A stretch of 64,000 nucleotides of DNA, taken from positions 10,183,315 through 10,247,314 of the forward strand of contig NC_033638.1 of assembly GCF_001540865.1 (NCBI RefSeq). Direction: 5' to 3'. The position numbers and the translations under genes are program-made. This document shows positions 47,385 to 58,841 of this stretch, one piece after another. The stretch's first letter is position 1; each line of letters starts with the position of its first letter. The notes below the pieces were generated by a model. It had not been told where the DNA came from. It did not search any database and saw only the letters and a program-made list of their open reading frames with translations. The DNA is from Ananas comosus (taxonomy: Eukaryota; Streptophyta; Magnoliopsida; Poales; Bromeliaceae).

Positions 47385-48293
47385 AGATCGGAGGAGGGAG
47401 AGGGAGATAGAAGCTTCTGTTGGTGTCGAGGAGAGGCGGTGATCGAGACCACGATAAGGTTGAATGTTGGATTTCGGATAATTTATCTGCTTATTATGTC
47501 ACGACCCGTACCCGATACCGACTCGGACAAAAATTGTACGAAGACCCCTCGAATATAAGACGGTTTGGAATAAGGTCTTCTAATTTTTCTTTTTTTTAGA
47601 GAAATTACTTGCACTATTAGTCCCTGAACATTCACTTTAGTTCTGTTTGGCCCTTAAAATTTTACTATTATTATTACATCTAAATCTTATAATTCAATTT
47701 ATAAATATAGAAAGTACTGCACATAAAATTGTTAATTGACAAAATTAAAATACGTGATGATAGAAAATTAAAGGTTAATAAATGTAAGGTGCATGATTCC
47801 AGAGGTGCTCCAACTCCATGGATAGACACTAGACTCTTTTCCCTTGCAATATGTAATTGCTGAGCAATAACCAAAAATTAAAATTTTAAACATAAAACTG
47901 TGTAAACTTCTAAAACTTTAATGTGTTGACCTCATTGATAAAAATAAAAATATAGCTGAGTGGGTACATTGGACTTATTATTTGTTATTAAATTTTTTGT
48001 TCTATAGTTTTTTCTATTTAAATTAGTTAATTTTTAATTTAAAATTTTGAATATTAATTGTTTAACATTTTACGGTCTGCATAAGAGGAAGTTTACTGTG
48101 TAATATTTATACCACATCATCTACTTCCAGCCAGTCATATTTTTTTCTTTGAAAGAAAAAATATATAATTTTTTTTTAAAAAAAATCATGATGAAATGGA
48201 TGAATCTTAAAAGAGTATTTTGATTAATTAAAAAACACCATATTAGTAATATAAGTGTTGAATTTTAGAATTTTTCGCAAAAGCGGCTATTGT

Positions 48294-48650
48294 CACCATT
48301 TGTTTAGTTGGAAGTTAAGGGGTGGAATAACTCCTTAACCCCCATATTATCTCTAAACATCCCAAAAATGGGTGGGGTTAGCTAACCCCACCTAATCCAG
48401 GATAGCCCATTTTGGGTGAGGTTAGCTAACCTCACCTAACCCCACCAAATTTCAACCAAACATTATTTTCTATTCATAATAATCCACTATCCTTCTTATT
48501 CCATATACTCCAACCAAACACTATTTTTTACTATTCTGGACTAACTCCAACCCCCAACCAAACATAAAAATACTCTATTCCCATCTTAACCCTGAACTTA
48601 ATCCTATTTTTAAAATAACTAGTTTTTTCTTAATCCCGAACCAAGCGATC
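48294..48650. mobile_element. Diverged MITE of the 26188 family
   Basis: GTTAAGGGGTGGAATAACTC, internal GGGTTAGCTAACCCC blocks and terminal AATCCCGAACCAAGCG parallel the Tourist-like element at 26188-26619. The TIRs are degraded. Confidence 0.65.
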
Positions 48651-49514
48651 TGAAAAAGATTAGAGAGTACTGGAGCATGTGAAGAGAAGTTGGAAGAACG
48701 TGAGAAGGGACAAAATGGTGGTGGTATCCAACCAACCAAAAATGGGGACGCGTCCGTGAATTTATGACCTTTTTTACACATGAAAATTAAATTCTAAACA
48801 GTTAAACTAAACCCAGGTGCCATGAGATTCAGATGCTCCCTCTTCAAATGCTTTACTATCTTTTATTATTATTATTTAATTTGAGGGATTATTTAACAAT
48901 CTTTGGGAGCCCGAAAACAGAGTGAGAATCTATTTTTATATTTTAAAGAGTAGAATATTTAAAATTATTTTTAAATTTATTTTGTCTAAATAATAAATTA
49001 TTGATAAACATTATTATCATCGCAAATGCATATAAGAGAGGCACGGTATACTAGCCATTAATAACTAATGTAAGTCGTAAATGGAGCTCATAATCAGAGC
49101 CCATAAACAGGAGTGAAAGAACTATACTGCTGGATTTTCTTTTTTTTTTACTTCTAATCCTCATTAGAGTAAGCACGTTCAGATTATATAGGATATTTGG
49201 CATGCAAATTTTCAGAATATACAGTGCATTAGTTATTCTTTAATGAGTAAGCAAACTCACGAAAACTCTGCTAATAAACTTATAGAATTATTAGTCTTAA
49301 TCATTAATTTGACTGTGATTCGATCTAACGCGATTTTCTGTCATTTCGAACGTAATTCGGTTATACTCAAGCTTCCGTCTTTTTGAACATGACTCGATCT
49401 GATAGCCCGATGCTAATTTTGTAAGCGAACGAAGTATAATTGCGAGGTACAAAAATTATGGCATTTAAGAGTTCTACCTAGGAACACTCTAATTAAAGAA
49501 AAAGAAGAAACACT

Positions 49515-49655
49515 TCACATGGTTGCATCAGGCTTTAATGATGAACCCCTCTCATGAACTCTGTTTCCATCTCGTTTGTAAGCGGAGGAGCCCATCAACC
49601 TCAAACAGCTGCTGACACTTCCAACACCACCTCCACCTCCATTCCCATTTCCCAC
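49515..49655 (-). CDS. C-terminal coding tail, gene cut by N (copy 1)
   Basis: Open minus-strand frame of 46 codons running from the N at 49656 to TGA at 49515-49517. It is Gly-rich (VGNGNGGGGGVGSVSS), then CLRLMGSSAYKRDGNRV, then HERGSSLKPDATM. The ordered composition and the conservation of the frame in copy 2 suggest a real protein C-terminus. I do not recognise the family. The upstream part should lie across the N and is not in this window. Confidence 0.5.
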   Translation of the reverse strand: MGNGNGGGGGVGSVSSCLRLMGSSAYKRDGNRVHERGSSLKPDATM

Positions 49656-50344
49656 NGGTCCCTGAACATTCACTTTAGTTCTGTTTGGCCCTTAAAATTT
49701 TACTATTATTATTACATCTAAATCTTATAATTCAATTTATAAATATAGAAAGTACTGCACATAAAATTGTTAATTGACAAAATTAAAATACGTGATGATA
49801 GAAAATTAAAGGTTAATACATGTAAGGTGCATGATTCCAGAGGTGCTCCAACTCCATGGATAGACACTCGACTCTTTTCCCTTGCAATATGTAATTGCTG
49901 AGCAATAACCAAAAATTAAAATTTTAAACATAAAACTGTGTAAACTTCTAAAACTTTAATGTGTTGACCTCATTGATAAAAATAAAAATATAGCTGAGTG
50001 GGTACATTGGACTTATTATTTGTTATTAAATTTTTTGTTCTATAGTTTTTTCTATTTAGATTAGTTAATTTTTAATTTAAAATTTTGGATATTAATTGTT
50101 TAACGTTTTACCACCTGATTGGGGACGGTCTGCATAAGAGGAAGTTTACTGTATAATATTTACACCACATCATCTACTTCCAGCCAGTCATATCTTTTTT
50201 TTTGAAAGAAAAAATATAATAATTTTTTTAAAAAAAATCATGACGAAATGGATGAATCTTAAAAGAGCATTTTGATTAATTAAAAAACACCATATTAGTA
50301 ATATAAGTGTTGAATTTTAGAATTTTTCGCAAAAGAGGCTGTTG

Positions 50345-50690
50345 TTACTGTTTATTTGGTTGGAGGTTAAGGGGTGGAATAACCCCTTAACCCTCATATT
50401 ATCTCCAAATACTCCAAAAATGGGTGAGGTCCGTCTAACCCCACCTAATCCAGAATAGCCTATTTTGGATGGGGTTAGCTAATCTCACCTAACTCTACCA
50501 AATTCCAACCAAACATTATTTTCTATTCATAATAATTCACTATTCTTTTTATTCCATATACTCCAACCAAATATTATTTTTCACTATTCTGAACTAAATA
50601 CTCTATCCCCATCTTAACCCTGAACTTAACTCTATTCCTAAAATAACTAATTTTTTCTTAATCCCGAAACACACGATCTGAAAAAGATTA
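50345..50690. mobile_element. Diverged MITE of the 26188 family (copy 2)
   Basis: Counterpart of 48294-48650 in the duplicated segment: TTTGGTTGGAGGTTAAGG, GGTGGAATAACCCC, ending AATCCCGAAACACACG, with a short internal deletion. Confidence 0.65.
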
Positions 50691-51545
50691 GAGAGTACTG
50701 GAGCATGTGAAGAGAAGTTGGAAGAACGTGAGAAGGGACAAAATGGTGGTGGTATCCAACCAACCAAAAATGGGGACGCGTCCGTGAATTTATGACCTTT
50801 TTTACACATGAAAATTAAATTCTAAACAGTTAAACTAAACCCAGGTGCCATGAGATTCAGATGCTCCCTCTTCAAATGCTTTACTATCTTTTATTATTAT
50901 TATTATTTAATTTGAGGGATTATTTAACAATCTTTGGGAGCCCGAAAACAGAGTGAGAATCTATTTTTATATTTTAAAGATTAGAATATTTAAAATTATT
51001 TTTAAATTTAGTTTGTCTAAGTAATAAATTATTGATAAACATTATTATCATCGCAAATGCATAAAAGAGAGGCACGGTATACTAGCCATTAATAACTAAT
51101 GTAAGTCGTAAATGGAGCTCATAATCAGAGCCCATAAACAGGAGTGAAAGAACTATACTGCTGGATTATCCTTTTTTTTACTTCTAATCCTCATTAGAGT
51201 AAGCACGTTCAGATTATATAGGATATTTGTCATGCAAAATTTCAGAATATACAGTGCATTAGTTATTCTTTAATGAGTAAGCGAACTCACGAAAACTCTT
51301 GCTAATAAACTTATGGAATTATTAGTCTTAATCATTAATTTGACTGTGATTCGATCTAACGCGACTTTCTGTCATTTCGAACGTAATTCGATTATACTCA
51401 AGCTTCCGTCTTTTTGAACATGACTCGACCTGATAACCTGATGCTAATTTTGTAAGTGAACGAAGTATAATTGCGAGGTACAAAAATTATAGCATTTAAG
51501 AGTTCTACCTAGGAACACTCTAATTAAAGAAAAAGAAGAAACACT

Positions 51546-51661
51546 TCACATGGTTGCATCAGGCTTTAATGATGAACCCCTCTTATGAACTCTGTTTCCA
51601 TCTCGTTTGTAAGCGGAGGAGCCCATCAACCTCAAACAGCTGCTAACACTTCCAACACCAC
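51546..51661 (-). CDS. C-terminal coding tail, gene cut by N (copy 2)
   Basis: Same frame as 49515-49655, with one visible change (HERGSS becomes HKRGSS) and no stop. It is truncated earlier by the N at 51662. Unrecognised family. Confidence 0.45.
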
Positions 51662-51662
51662 N

Positions 51663-54055
51663 GCCGAGTCTTCGAACCGGATTCCGGCTCAGGTGATGCT
51701 TCTCCCCGCTCCTTCACCGTCTCCCCCACCACCCACACCGTAGTTCGCTCCAACTCTTCCGGTATCTACGGAAGCGCCCGTGTTTTTACCCGATTCTCCG
51801 AGTATGGATTCGCCGTTAAGCATGCGGGTTGGCACTTCTTGAGGCTACATTTTTACCCTCTTCGTAGTCCTCGGTATAACCTCCGGTCGGCGTGCTTTTC
51901 CGTCGCCGCTAATGGATTCACCTTGCTTTATAGCTTCTCTTGCTCGAAGATGAGTACTAGAAGCTCTGTTCATTACAAAGAATACATTTTGGAGGTGAAT
52001 TCGGAGTCGCAACCGTTAATTTTGAGGCTAACTCCTGCTAATGGGTCGATTGCGTTCATCAGCGCAATTGAGGTTATATCGATTCCCGACGGATTGGTTC
52101 CGTCCGCCGCCGCCACCGTTCCGATCGGGCCTTATGTCAATATCTCCACACACTTGGCCTTTGAGACCATTTACAGGATTAATGTGGGAGGTGTAGCTAT
52201 TGGTTCGAAAAATGACACTTTTTGGCGGATTTGGGAGACGGATCAACCGTTCTTGATCAATCCTGCTTCTGTTCACACCGTGTCAACCGATCCGCATAAT
52301 GTTAAATACCCGCCTGGAATTCCGTCTTATACGGCCCCGAATTTGGTTTATGCCACCGCGCAAGAAATGGCGGATGCTAACGTTAGCAACCAGAAGTTCA
52401 ATATCTCCTGGATGTTTAAAGTTGATTCGGGTTTTCGGTATTTAGTTCGGCTACATTTTTGTGATTTTATCAGCAACAATACAAGTAATCTCGTGTTCAA
52501 TGTCTATATGAACAACGAATCTGCGTTGAGCTCATTTGGTATATTGAGCAAGGCTGAGCTGTCGACTGCTTATATTGTGGATTTTGTACTGAATGTTCAG
52601 ATGGAAACAGATAAGATTTTAGTTCAAATTGGGCCACCACAAATCATGAATGTGGCGCCAAATGCGATTCTTAATGGACTTGAGATTATGAAGCTCAGTA
52701 ATCAGGACAAGTACCTCGACGCATCTCATATCGTTAATAATATCAGTTTTGAGGCATCAAAGCAAAATAAGAGATCAACAACACTTCTAATCACATTAAC
52801 TGCTGTGGGAGCAGCTCTTCTGGTTTTCATTGTTGCAATGTTATTACTGTGTTACAGGCATTACAGTAATAGTAATAAGAAGAAGAGCCCTTCTTTAACA
52901 TGGCTGCGTTCCTCTATTGCTCCCAATTCACAGGCGAATAACTCCAATACAAAGATATCCACCCGCAGTTACTTTTCGTCGGGGCCATCTCTAGGATTAG
53001 GGCAACTATTGGCATTCTCGGAAATAAAACAGGCTACTAACAACTTCGACGAGAATCTAGTTATAGGTGTGGGAGGTTTTGGTAAAGTGTACAAAGGAGT
53101 ATTAGAGAATGGCATTGTAGTCGCGGTGAAGCGAGGAAACCCACAATCCCAGCAGGGATTAATAGAGTTTCGTACAGAAATAGAAATGTTATCCAAGTTA
53201 CGCCACCGCCACTTAGTTTCCCTTATTGGGTACTGCCATGAGCCCAACGAGATGGTCCTGGTCTACGAGTTCATGGCCGGTGGGCCCCTTCGCAAACATT
53301 TGTATGGCTCGGATCTTCCCCCACTCTCATGGAAGCAAAGGCTTGAAATTCTCATAGGAGCAGCTAAAGGCTTGCATTATCTCCACACAGGAGCTGCTGA
53401 AACTATCATTCATCGAGATGTTAAAACGACTAACATTCTTCTCGATGAGAATTTTATAGCTAAAGTTGCCGATTTCGGCTTGTCCAAGTCAGGGCCAACT
53501 TTGGACCAGACCCATGTGAGCACTGCTGTAAAGGGAAGCTTTGGCTACCTTGATCCTGAGTATTTTAAAAGGCAGCAATTGACTGAAAAGTCGGATGTTT
53601 ATTCTTTTGGAGTTGTTCTAATGGAGGTATTATGCGCGAGACCTGCAATTAATCCTGCACTTCATAGAGATCAGGTGAACATAGTGGAGTGGGCGATGAG
53701 CTGGCAAAAGCGCGGACTCTTAGAGCGGATAATCGACCCCCATCTTGTGGGTAGTGTTAGTATTGGCTCCATAAGGAAATTCGGTGAAACTGCTGAAAAG
53801 TGCTTGTCAGAGTACGGTATCGAGAGGCCAACGATGGGTGATGTGTTATGGAATTTGGAGTACGCTCTCCAATTACAAGAGTCATTCGCAATAGATGTTG
53901 AGGAGGGAAGCAGCATAAGCTGTATCGAAGGGCTTCCTGAAATTATTCCAGAAAGGGGGAATGCGGAGCGTGATATGTCTAGTTTTGTCAGCGGCGGAAC
54001 TGATGCAGCAACGAGCAGAGTATTCTCTCAGTTAATGGATCCAAAGGGAAGATAG
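51663..54055 (+). CDS. CrRLK1L (malectin-like) receptor kinase, 5' end missing
   Basis: The frame is open from the N at 51662 to TAG at 54055, about 797 residues without an intron, as is usual for this family. The malectin-like ectodomain is recognisable from RVFEPDSG near the N, then YGSARVFTRFSEYGF, AGWHFLRLHFYPL, TPANGSIAFISAIEVISIP, ETIYRINVGG and NAILNGLEIMKLSNQ. A membrane span (about residues 374-397, ending LLLCY) follows. The kinase domain has GVGGFGKVYKG, the VAVKRG lysine at 490, HRDVKTTNILL with catalytic Asp586, and DFGLSKSGP with Asp604. The tail ends FSQLMDPKGR. All catalytic residues are present. The signal peptide and the first 40-60 residues are absent because the sequence breaks at the N, so the gene should not be read as a natural truncation. 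The exact member of the FERONIA/THESEUS family was not decided. Confidence 0.9.
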
Positions 54056-54944
54056 GAAGCTGCATAGCAGTAAGCTTACTCATTTTTCTGACGCTCGTCG
54101 AAACTTTGCTCAATATAGGCTTTATGTTGTAATATCCTGCAGCAAATATCACTGAAGGGTTGTTATTGTCGCATAATTACTAAAATTGTAAACAACTATT
54201 CTGTAATGTGATTGACTTGAGAAATTCCGTCCGATATAAATACATCAAATTTATCTTCTTATCTATTTTCTTTACTGTTCTTTGTGCCATCTTTGTCTGG
54301 ATTGCATGATATAATTTTATCACATCTTTGTTTTCTCCTGAAAATCCTTTAGCCAATATTGAACCTTTTCTTCTCTGTTTCAGTTTAAGAACAAGGATTC
54401 GTTGCGGATTTTGTAGATTGCAATCTTTTTTAGTAACATTCTTGTAACTTGCTCAATTAGGCTTGGGGCTTCTAAATGGTGCAAAATAGTCTCTCTATAA
54501 GTATATGATGATGGAGAATCGAAGCAAATATTATTTGAGTGATGATGCTAAGATTCGCCGAAGTGAGTTAAGTTCTTTTTTATAGAAAAAGTGATTGTTT
54601 GATATTATTTTACATGGTATAATAGAGTGATTGTTTGATATTGTTGGCAACAGATATTATTTTACATAGTATCACAGCAAGAAGTCCTGATTTTAAATTT
54701 CGTTAATGTGTAGTGGTCGATAGCTAATAGAATTGTTAAAACTTAAACAAATTTTTTAATTTAACTAACTAAAGTAAAGTTTAGGGTGCTATTTCCAAAT
54801 ATCCCATAGTTGCGGGGTACCTTTTCATCAAAAAGTAAACATTCGCCGGTAGACCCGGTCCATGCAAATGTAGACTCGACACTCTTCGTACCACGCACCG
54901 GTGAAGAAGAAGACTCTTTCTAGGGTTTCTCTTGGGTTAATAAA
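54056..54944. other. 3' UTR of receptor kinase and spacer
   Basis: AT-rich 3' flank. A phrase at 54783-54822 (CTATTTCCAAATATCCCATAGTTG) resembles one in the possible MITE at 19370-19400. No gene seen. Confidence 0.5.
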
Positions 54945-55222
54945 ATGGAAGCGTCGAAGCTCCTCAAGGAGAAGAGATTCTGGATCGCATCCTTCCTCGT
55001 TGTGTGGGCCGCCGCTCTCCAGGTTCGGCAAAAGAAAAAACCCTAACCCTAACGCCAACCCCAACCCCTATCTCCGATCCTTTCCTGTTTCTCTCTAAAC
55101 CCTGATTCGATTCCTCTCCCCTCGAATCATCCCCGCAGGGGCACATGATTTGGATGCAGAAGCAAGACGCATTCAAGCAGAAATTTGGTGATTTGAGCGA
55201 GGAAAAGGACGAGCGCGACTGA
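54945..55222 (+). CDS. Small conserved membrane protein, 53 aa
   Basis: Two exons, 54945-55022 and 55139-55222, with GT/AG borders in phase. The protein starts MEASKLLKEKRFWIASFLVV, continues WAAALQ/GHMIWMQKQDAFKQ, and ends with an acidic EEKDERD. One membrane helix at about residues 12-27 is followed by a charged tail. It resembles tiny conserved plant proteins with an RFWIASFLxxWAAALQGHMxWM core; I know no assigned function. Too short for ordinary ORF calling because neither exon alone reaches 30 codons. The intron is 116 bp and carries a CCCTAACCCTAA telo-box. Confidence 0.75.
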
Positions 55223-58200
55223 GGATCCCGACCAAAATCAGATTTTTTTGTAGATGTTCCCTGATGAATCCGAATTGGTATGTGATGATAATCATTGTTG
55301 TTTAATCTCTTATTTTGAGCGATAGAAGATATTAATACAAGATGACGAACAATGTTAGCTTCATTTGTAGCAAATAAATTGTTTGTTTCGGTAAGCTTCT
55401 TGCTTTACGCTCATCTATGATCTACTTTACATGTCTGACGTATAGTTATTCTGTGTGTTCTTCTGTCACATTTAGATAGAGGATTATGTCTCATCATCAT
55501 CATCATCTGTGTTCTTCTTCTTCTTCTTCTTCTGAAGTATTGCTGAGCATTCAACTGTTGAGACTAAGCTACAACATTTATGCTGTTATATTACCTCTGT
55601 AGGAGAGAGAGAGATTTCAAAGTATAAGCAATTGGCATATGGCTTCATGTTTCATATGAAAAAAGAGGATGTCACATACTATTTTCTTTGCAGTAACTTA
55701 ACTTAATGTTCCTTTTGTACCATTGTGATTATAATGTGGTTGAGAGCAAAACTACTTTGTTAGCTAAGGGTGTTTTTGTTTGCCGTAGTCGGAAGAGGCG
55801 GAGGTTGCGAGTTTCGGTATGGTAGAGTATAAAGTCACACTTTTGCGTCATACATAAAGTTGGGCCCGGTGGTGCTCGCAAAATGTACTTATTCAATTGT
55901 TCTTCGCAAAGATTAAAGTGCCCATCGGCACGGGTCGTATTCACCGTGTCGTATCGTGTCAGCAAAATATCAGCACGATACAGTTTCCGTACCGATGATA
56001 CAATTCAAAACTCTTTATTTTTAAAATTAGTAAGTAATTTTCTTAATAAAATTCAAAAGATTTGATAAAAATGCATAAAAAATAATTGTCATAATCTGTT
56101 GCTAAAGAAAATAAATATTTTATACCATTACATGTTGGCACACATAGCACGCATCGGCACGGCTGGATACGCACCGTGCTGACAAGTTTTCGGCACAATC
56201 TCATGTTACGGTATTTAAATCCTTGATTCTCCGCATCTGATATCTGAATTCGTTGGTTTCGTCCAAACGGCTGCCCCGGTGGTTTTGATGAGCCGAGGGA
56301 CTTCTGCGCCGGAGATCCAGTGAAACAAATACATTTTTATTTATGCGTCTCTATCAGACATAACCATGACCTGATGGGCCTGATCTGGTCTTGAGGACGA
56401 TGATCCGATTCGAACGAATAACAATGGGGACTGAGCCCGATTCTTTCCTTGGGGCAACTTGAACCTGGCGTGACCCAATACGAACCCAATCTAACTAACC
56501 GATGAATCCGATCTGCGGTAATCACGTTGGTACTAACAATTCATATTTACAAACAGTTTTTAAATGAATAATACATTGATGATATATAGTTATTTTTAAC
56601 CTCTATTATAATTTATAAATAGATTCAGGTTACTTAAGTATGTACAGCGAGTGACTTATTATGATAGTTTGAGCCTCTATGATATCCAATGGTGCAAAAT
56701 TCAACCCATGGAGCAATTCAAAATAATTATGTAATTAATTATTCGACATCAAATCAGTGTGAAGCCAAGCTGAGAAATGAGAATCCATGTATTCTTTGAA
56801 CAATTAGTATGTAAACAACTAATTTAGTCAATGCTCAATATCATATTATTTAGTAAATAAAAGCAAAATTAGATGCAGCCTCTTCCTAATTAAGTAAGTT
56901 CGTGGAGAAAAGAAGCGGCCATTTTGAGTGATTAAGTCATCAGATAGAGAAAGTTTAGCTATTTTATTAATATATGCAATGCTTTATTAAGTGTTGTAGT
57001 TGAATAGAGATTAAAAAAAATGAATAAAATGTAGTACAAAATGTGTCAATCCCTTGCTTAACTCATATCGCAATTATGTCGGTACTATTTGACCTTAATC
57101 AACCAATCAAACGGAGCCCTAAGAAAGGAAGAAACCTAAAACCAATTGGCCCCGCTTGTTATAACGTGGCAATGTATGATTGGCCTCGAGACGTATAGAT
57201 TATAATATATGCGTTGCTTCATTCTTAAGTAAAGTAACAGTTAGAGTTAATGTCAAAGTTTAGTGATTAAATCGCTGCGTTGAGCGGCCGCAAATTGAAT
57301 GAATGAGGTGAAAGGTGATTACCAATCTGACCATATAAGATGCAATGAATCCATTGTAGCCAATCGTACAAAATAACTTGGTAATTTCAACACCAATTAA
57401 TAACTTGATTCCCAGTTTCATGAGCTCACTTGAGAAGAATACGTCATTGTCTACGTCTTTTCTCTATTTCCACTTCTTCTTTTTTTTACATTTTTTGCCC
57501 TATTTTATACTACTCTGCATAGCCTACTTGATTCAATTACGTTATTATAATGATCGTGATTAGTGTAAATATAAGGAGTGATTAATTAGGGCCATGGAAT
57601 ATATATATATGAGGAGAGTTGTTCTGGTTAACCCTTCACTGCTTATTCTGAACTTGTATACGATCCTGCACATTCAAATATGCAGCGACGCGACCGAATA
57701 TTTTGTAACTAAAAATTAATGAATATATGGGTTTTACAAATAACCCTAATTCAGTGATTAAGTCCCTACAATTCATTTGCTTTGGCTCTTTTAAATTAAC
57801 GTCAGTGATAGAACTTACATTTTGTCCCACCTTTGGTGCATGATTTGCATTAGCCAATCCTCAATTGTCAACCCAGATCAGGGATTATATTATGTTGTAT
57901 ATGTAGGTTTGGTTCGTTAACACGAGAGTAACTTAGATTTAAGCATTTTAAAGTGATAGGATAGTTTCAGATTTTGGTGTAAGATAAATTTACGGCATAG
58001 TATGAGAGACATCGCCTTGAAGTTATGAATGCGCACAAACAATTCTTTGCGAGGAGTTTTCAGTTGTGAACAAACAAAATTTAGATTGAATGCCAATATA
58101 AGTTTCCTGAGTCCCAAATACCGAAAACTTTATTTCTAAACTTCTACTTTTGCTACAATGCGCGCCATTTATAACAAATTTAATTAACAAAATTATAATT

Positions 58201-58368
58201 GTCTTTTCTAAATAATTTTATTCAGATAACACTTCTGCGTAAGCTCAGATCGAACAAAAATCGTCTAATTAGCAAAGTGAGCACTTTGACATGAACCCAC
58301 CTACCTACCTGTTGTTTGGTGGTTAGGGTTTAAAACTCGAAGATTCTACATACAAAGAAACAATAGAA
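55223..58368. other. Intergenic region
   Basis: No gene supported. Contains (CAT)n and (TTC)n runs at 55490-55532. A block at about 55916-56205 has CGGCACG/CGTGCTG phrases repeated in both directions (GTCAGCAAAATATCAGCACG, ACCGTGCTGACAAG) and may be an old repeat. The remainder is AT-rich. Confidence 0.5.
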
Positions 58369-58504
58369 TACCAACCATCCAAGTAGCAAAGGGCTTGGTG
58401 GTTGAAACTCGAGACCCAAGTTCGAATCCTAGTTGATTCATATTTCTTGCTAAATTTATTTCTAAATGAAATAAACGAAACGGATAGCGTGCTACCTATC
58501 TCTC

Positions 58505-58541
<37 letters not shown>
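58369..58541 (+). mobile_element. SINE copy A with 36-base A tail
   Basis: Best-preserved copy. It begins ACCAACCATCCAAGTAGC, then GGGCTTGGTGGTTGAAACTC, the B-box-like AAGTTCGAATCC, TAAATTTATTTCTAAATGAA, and the tail GGATAGCGTGCTACCTATCT, followed by 36 A (58506-58541). The long A tail implies recent insertion. Target duplication not clear. Confidence 0.85.
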
Positions 58542-58543
<2 letters not shown>

Positions 58544-58673
58544 GATGTGGCCGGTTCCTACATACATTCTCAACTTCTCTAGATACCACACATGAACAAG
58601 TATAAAGTATGAAAGGTACAGCTGCTGCAGCAGCAAAACAGATGTTCCCACACTCTGACAACGTATTAAAGAT

Positions 58674-58821
58674 ACCGACCGTCCCTAGCATAAGTGACAA
58701 AAGATTTAGTGGTTGGTACCTGAGGTCCCAAGTTCGAATCCTTGTTGATTTATATTTCCAACTAAATTTATTTCTAAATAAAATAAACAAAGCGGGTAGC
58801 GTACTATCTATCTCTAAAAAA
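58674..58821 (+). mobile_element. SINE copy B with target-site duplication
   Basis: 148 bp copy ending TAGCGTACTATCTATCTC plus a short A run. It is flanked by a 17 bp direct repeat, GACAACGTATTAAAGAT (58657-58673) and GACAACATATTAAAGAT (58822-58838), differing at one base. This is the target duplication expected of LINE-mediated retroposition and fixes both ends of the element. Confidence 0.9.
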
Positions 58822-58841
58822 GACAACATATTAAAGATTTC

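Larger units (their letters stand above)
47620..49655. repeat. 2 kb segmental duplication, copy 1
   Basis: From GTCCCTGAACATTCACTTTA at 47620 to CCAACACCAC at 49630 it matches copy 2 (49658-51661) almost throughout, with scattered substitutions and short indels. It contains a degraded GGTTAAGGGGTGGAATAAC MITE (about 48294-48650). It ends with a coding tail on the minus strand and an N at 49656. Confidence 0.9.
49658..51661. repeat. 2 kb segmental duplication, copy 2
   Basis: Second copy of 47620-49630, bounded on both sides by single N (49656 and 51662). Differences include an extra 16 or so bases near 50111-50127 and a shorter MITE end near 50590. Placement between two N positions suggests an alternative haplotype contig, not a true tandem. 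Confidence 0.9.
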
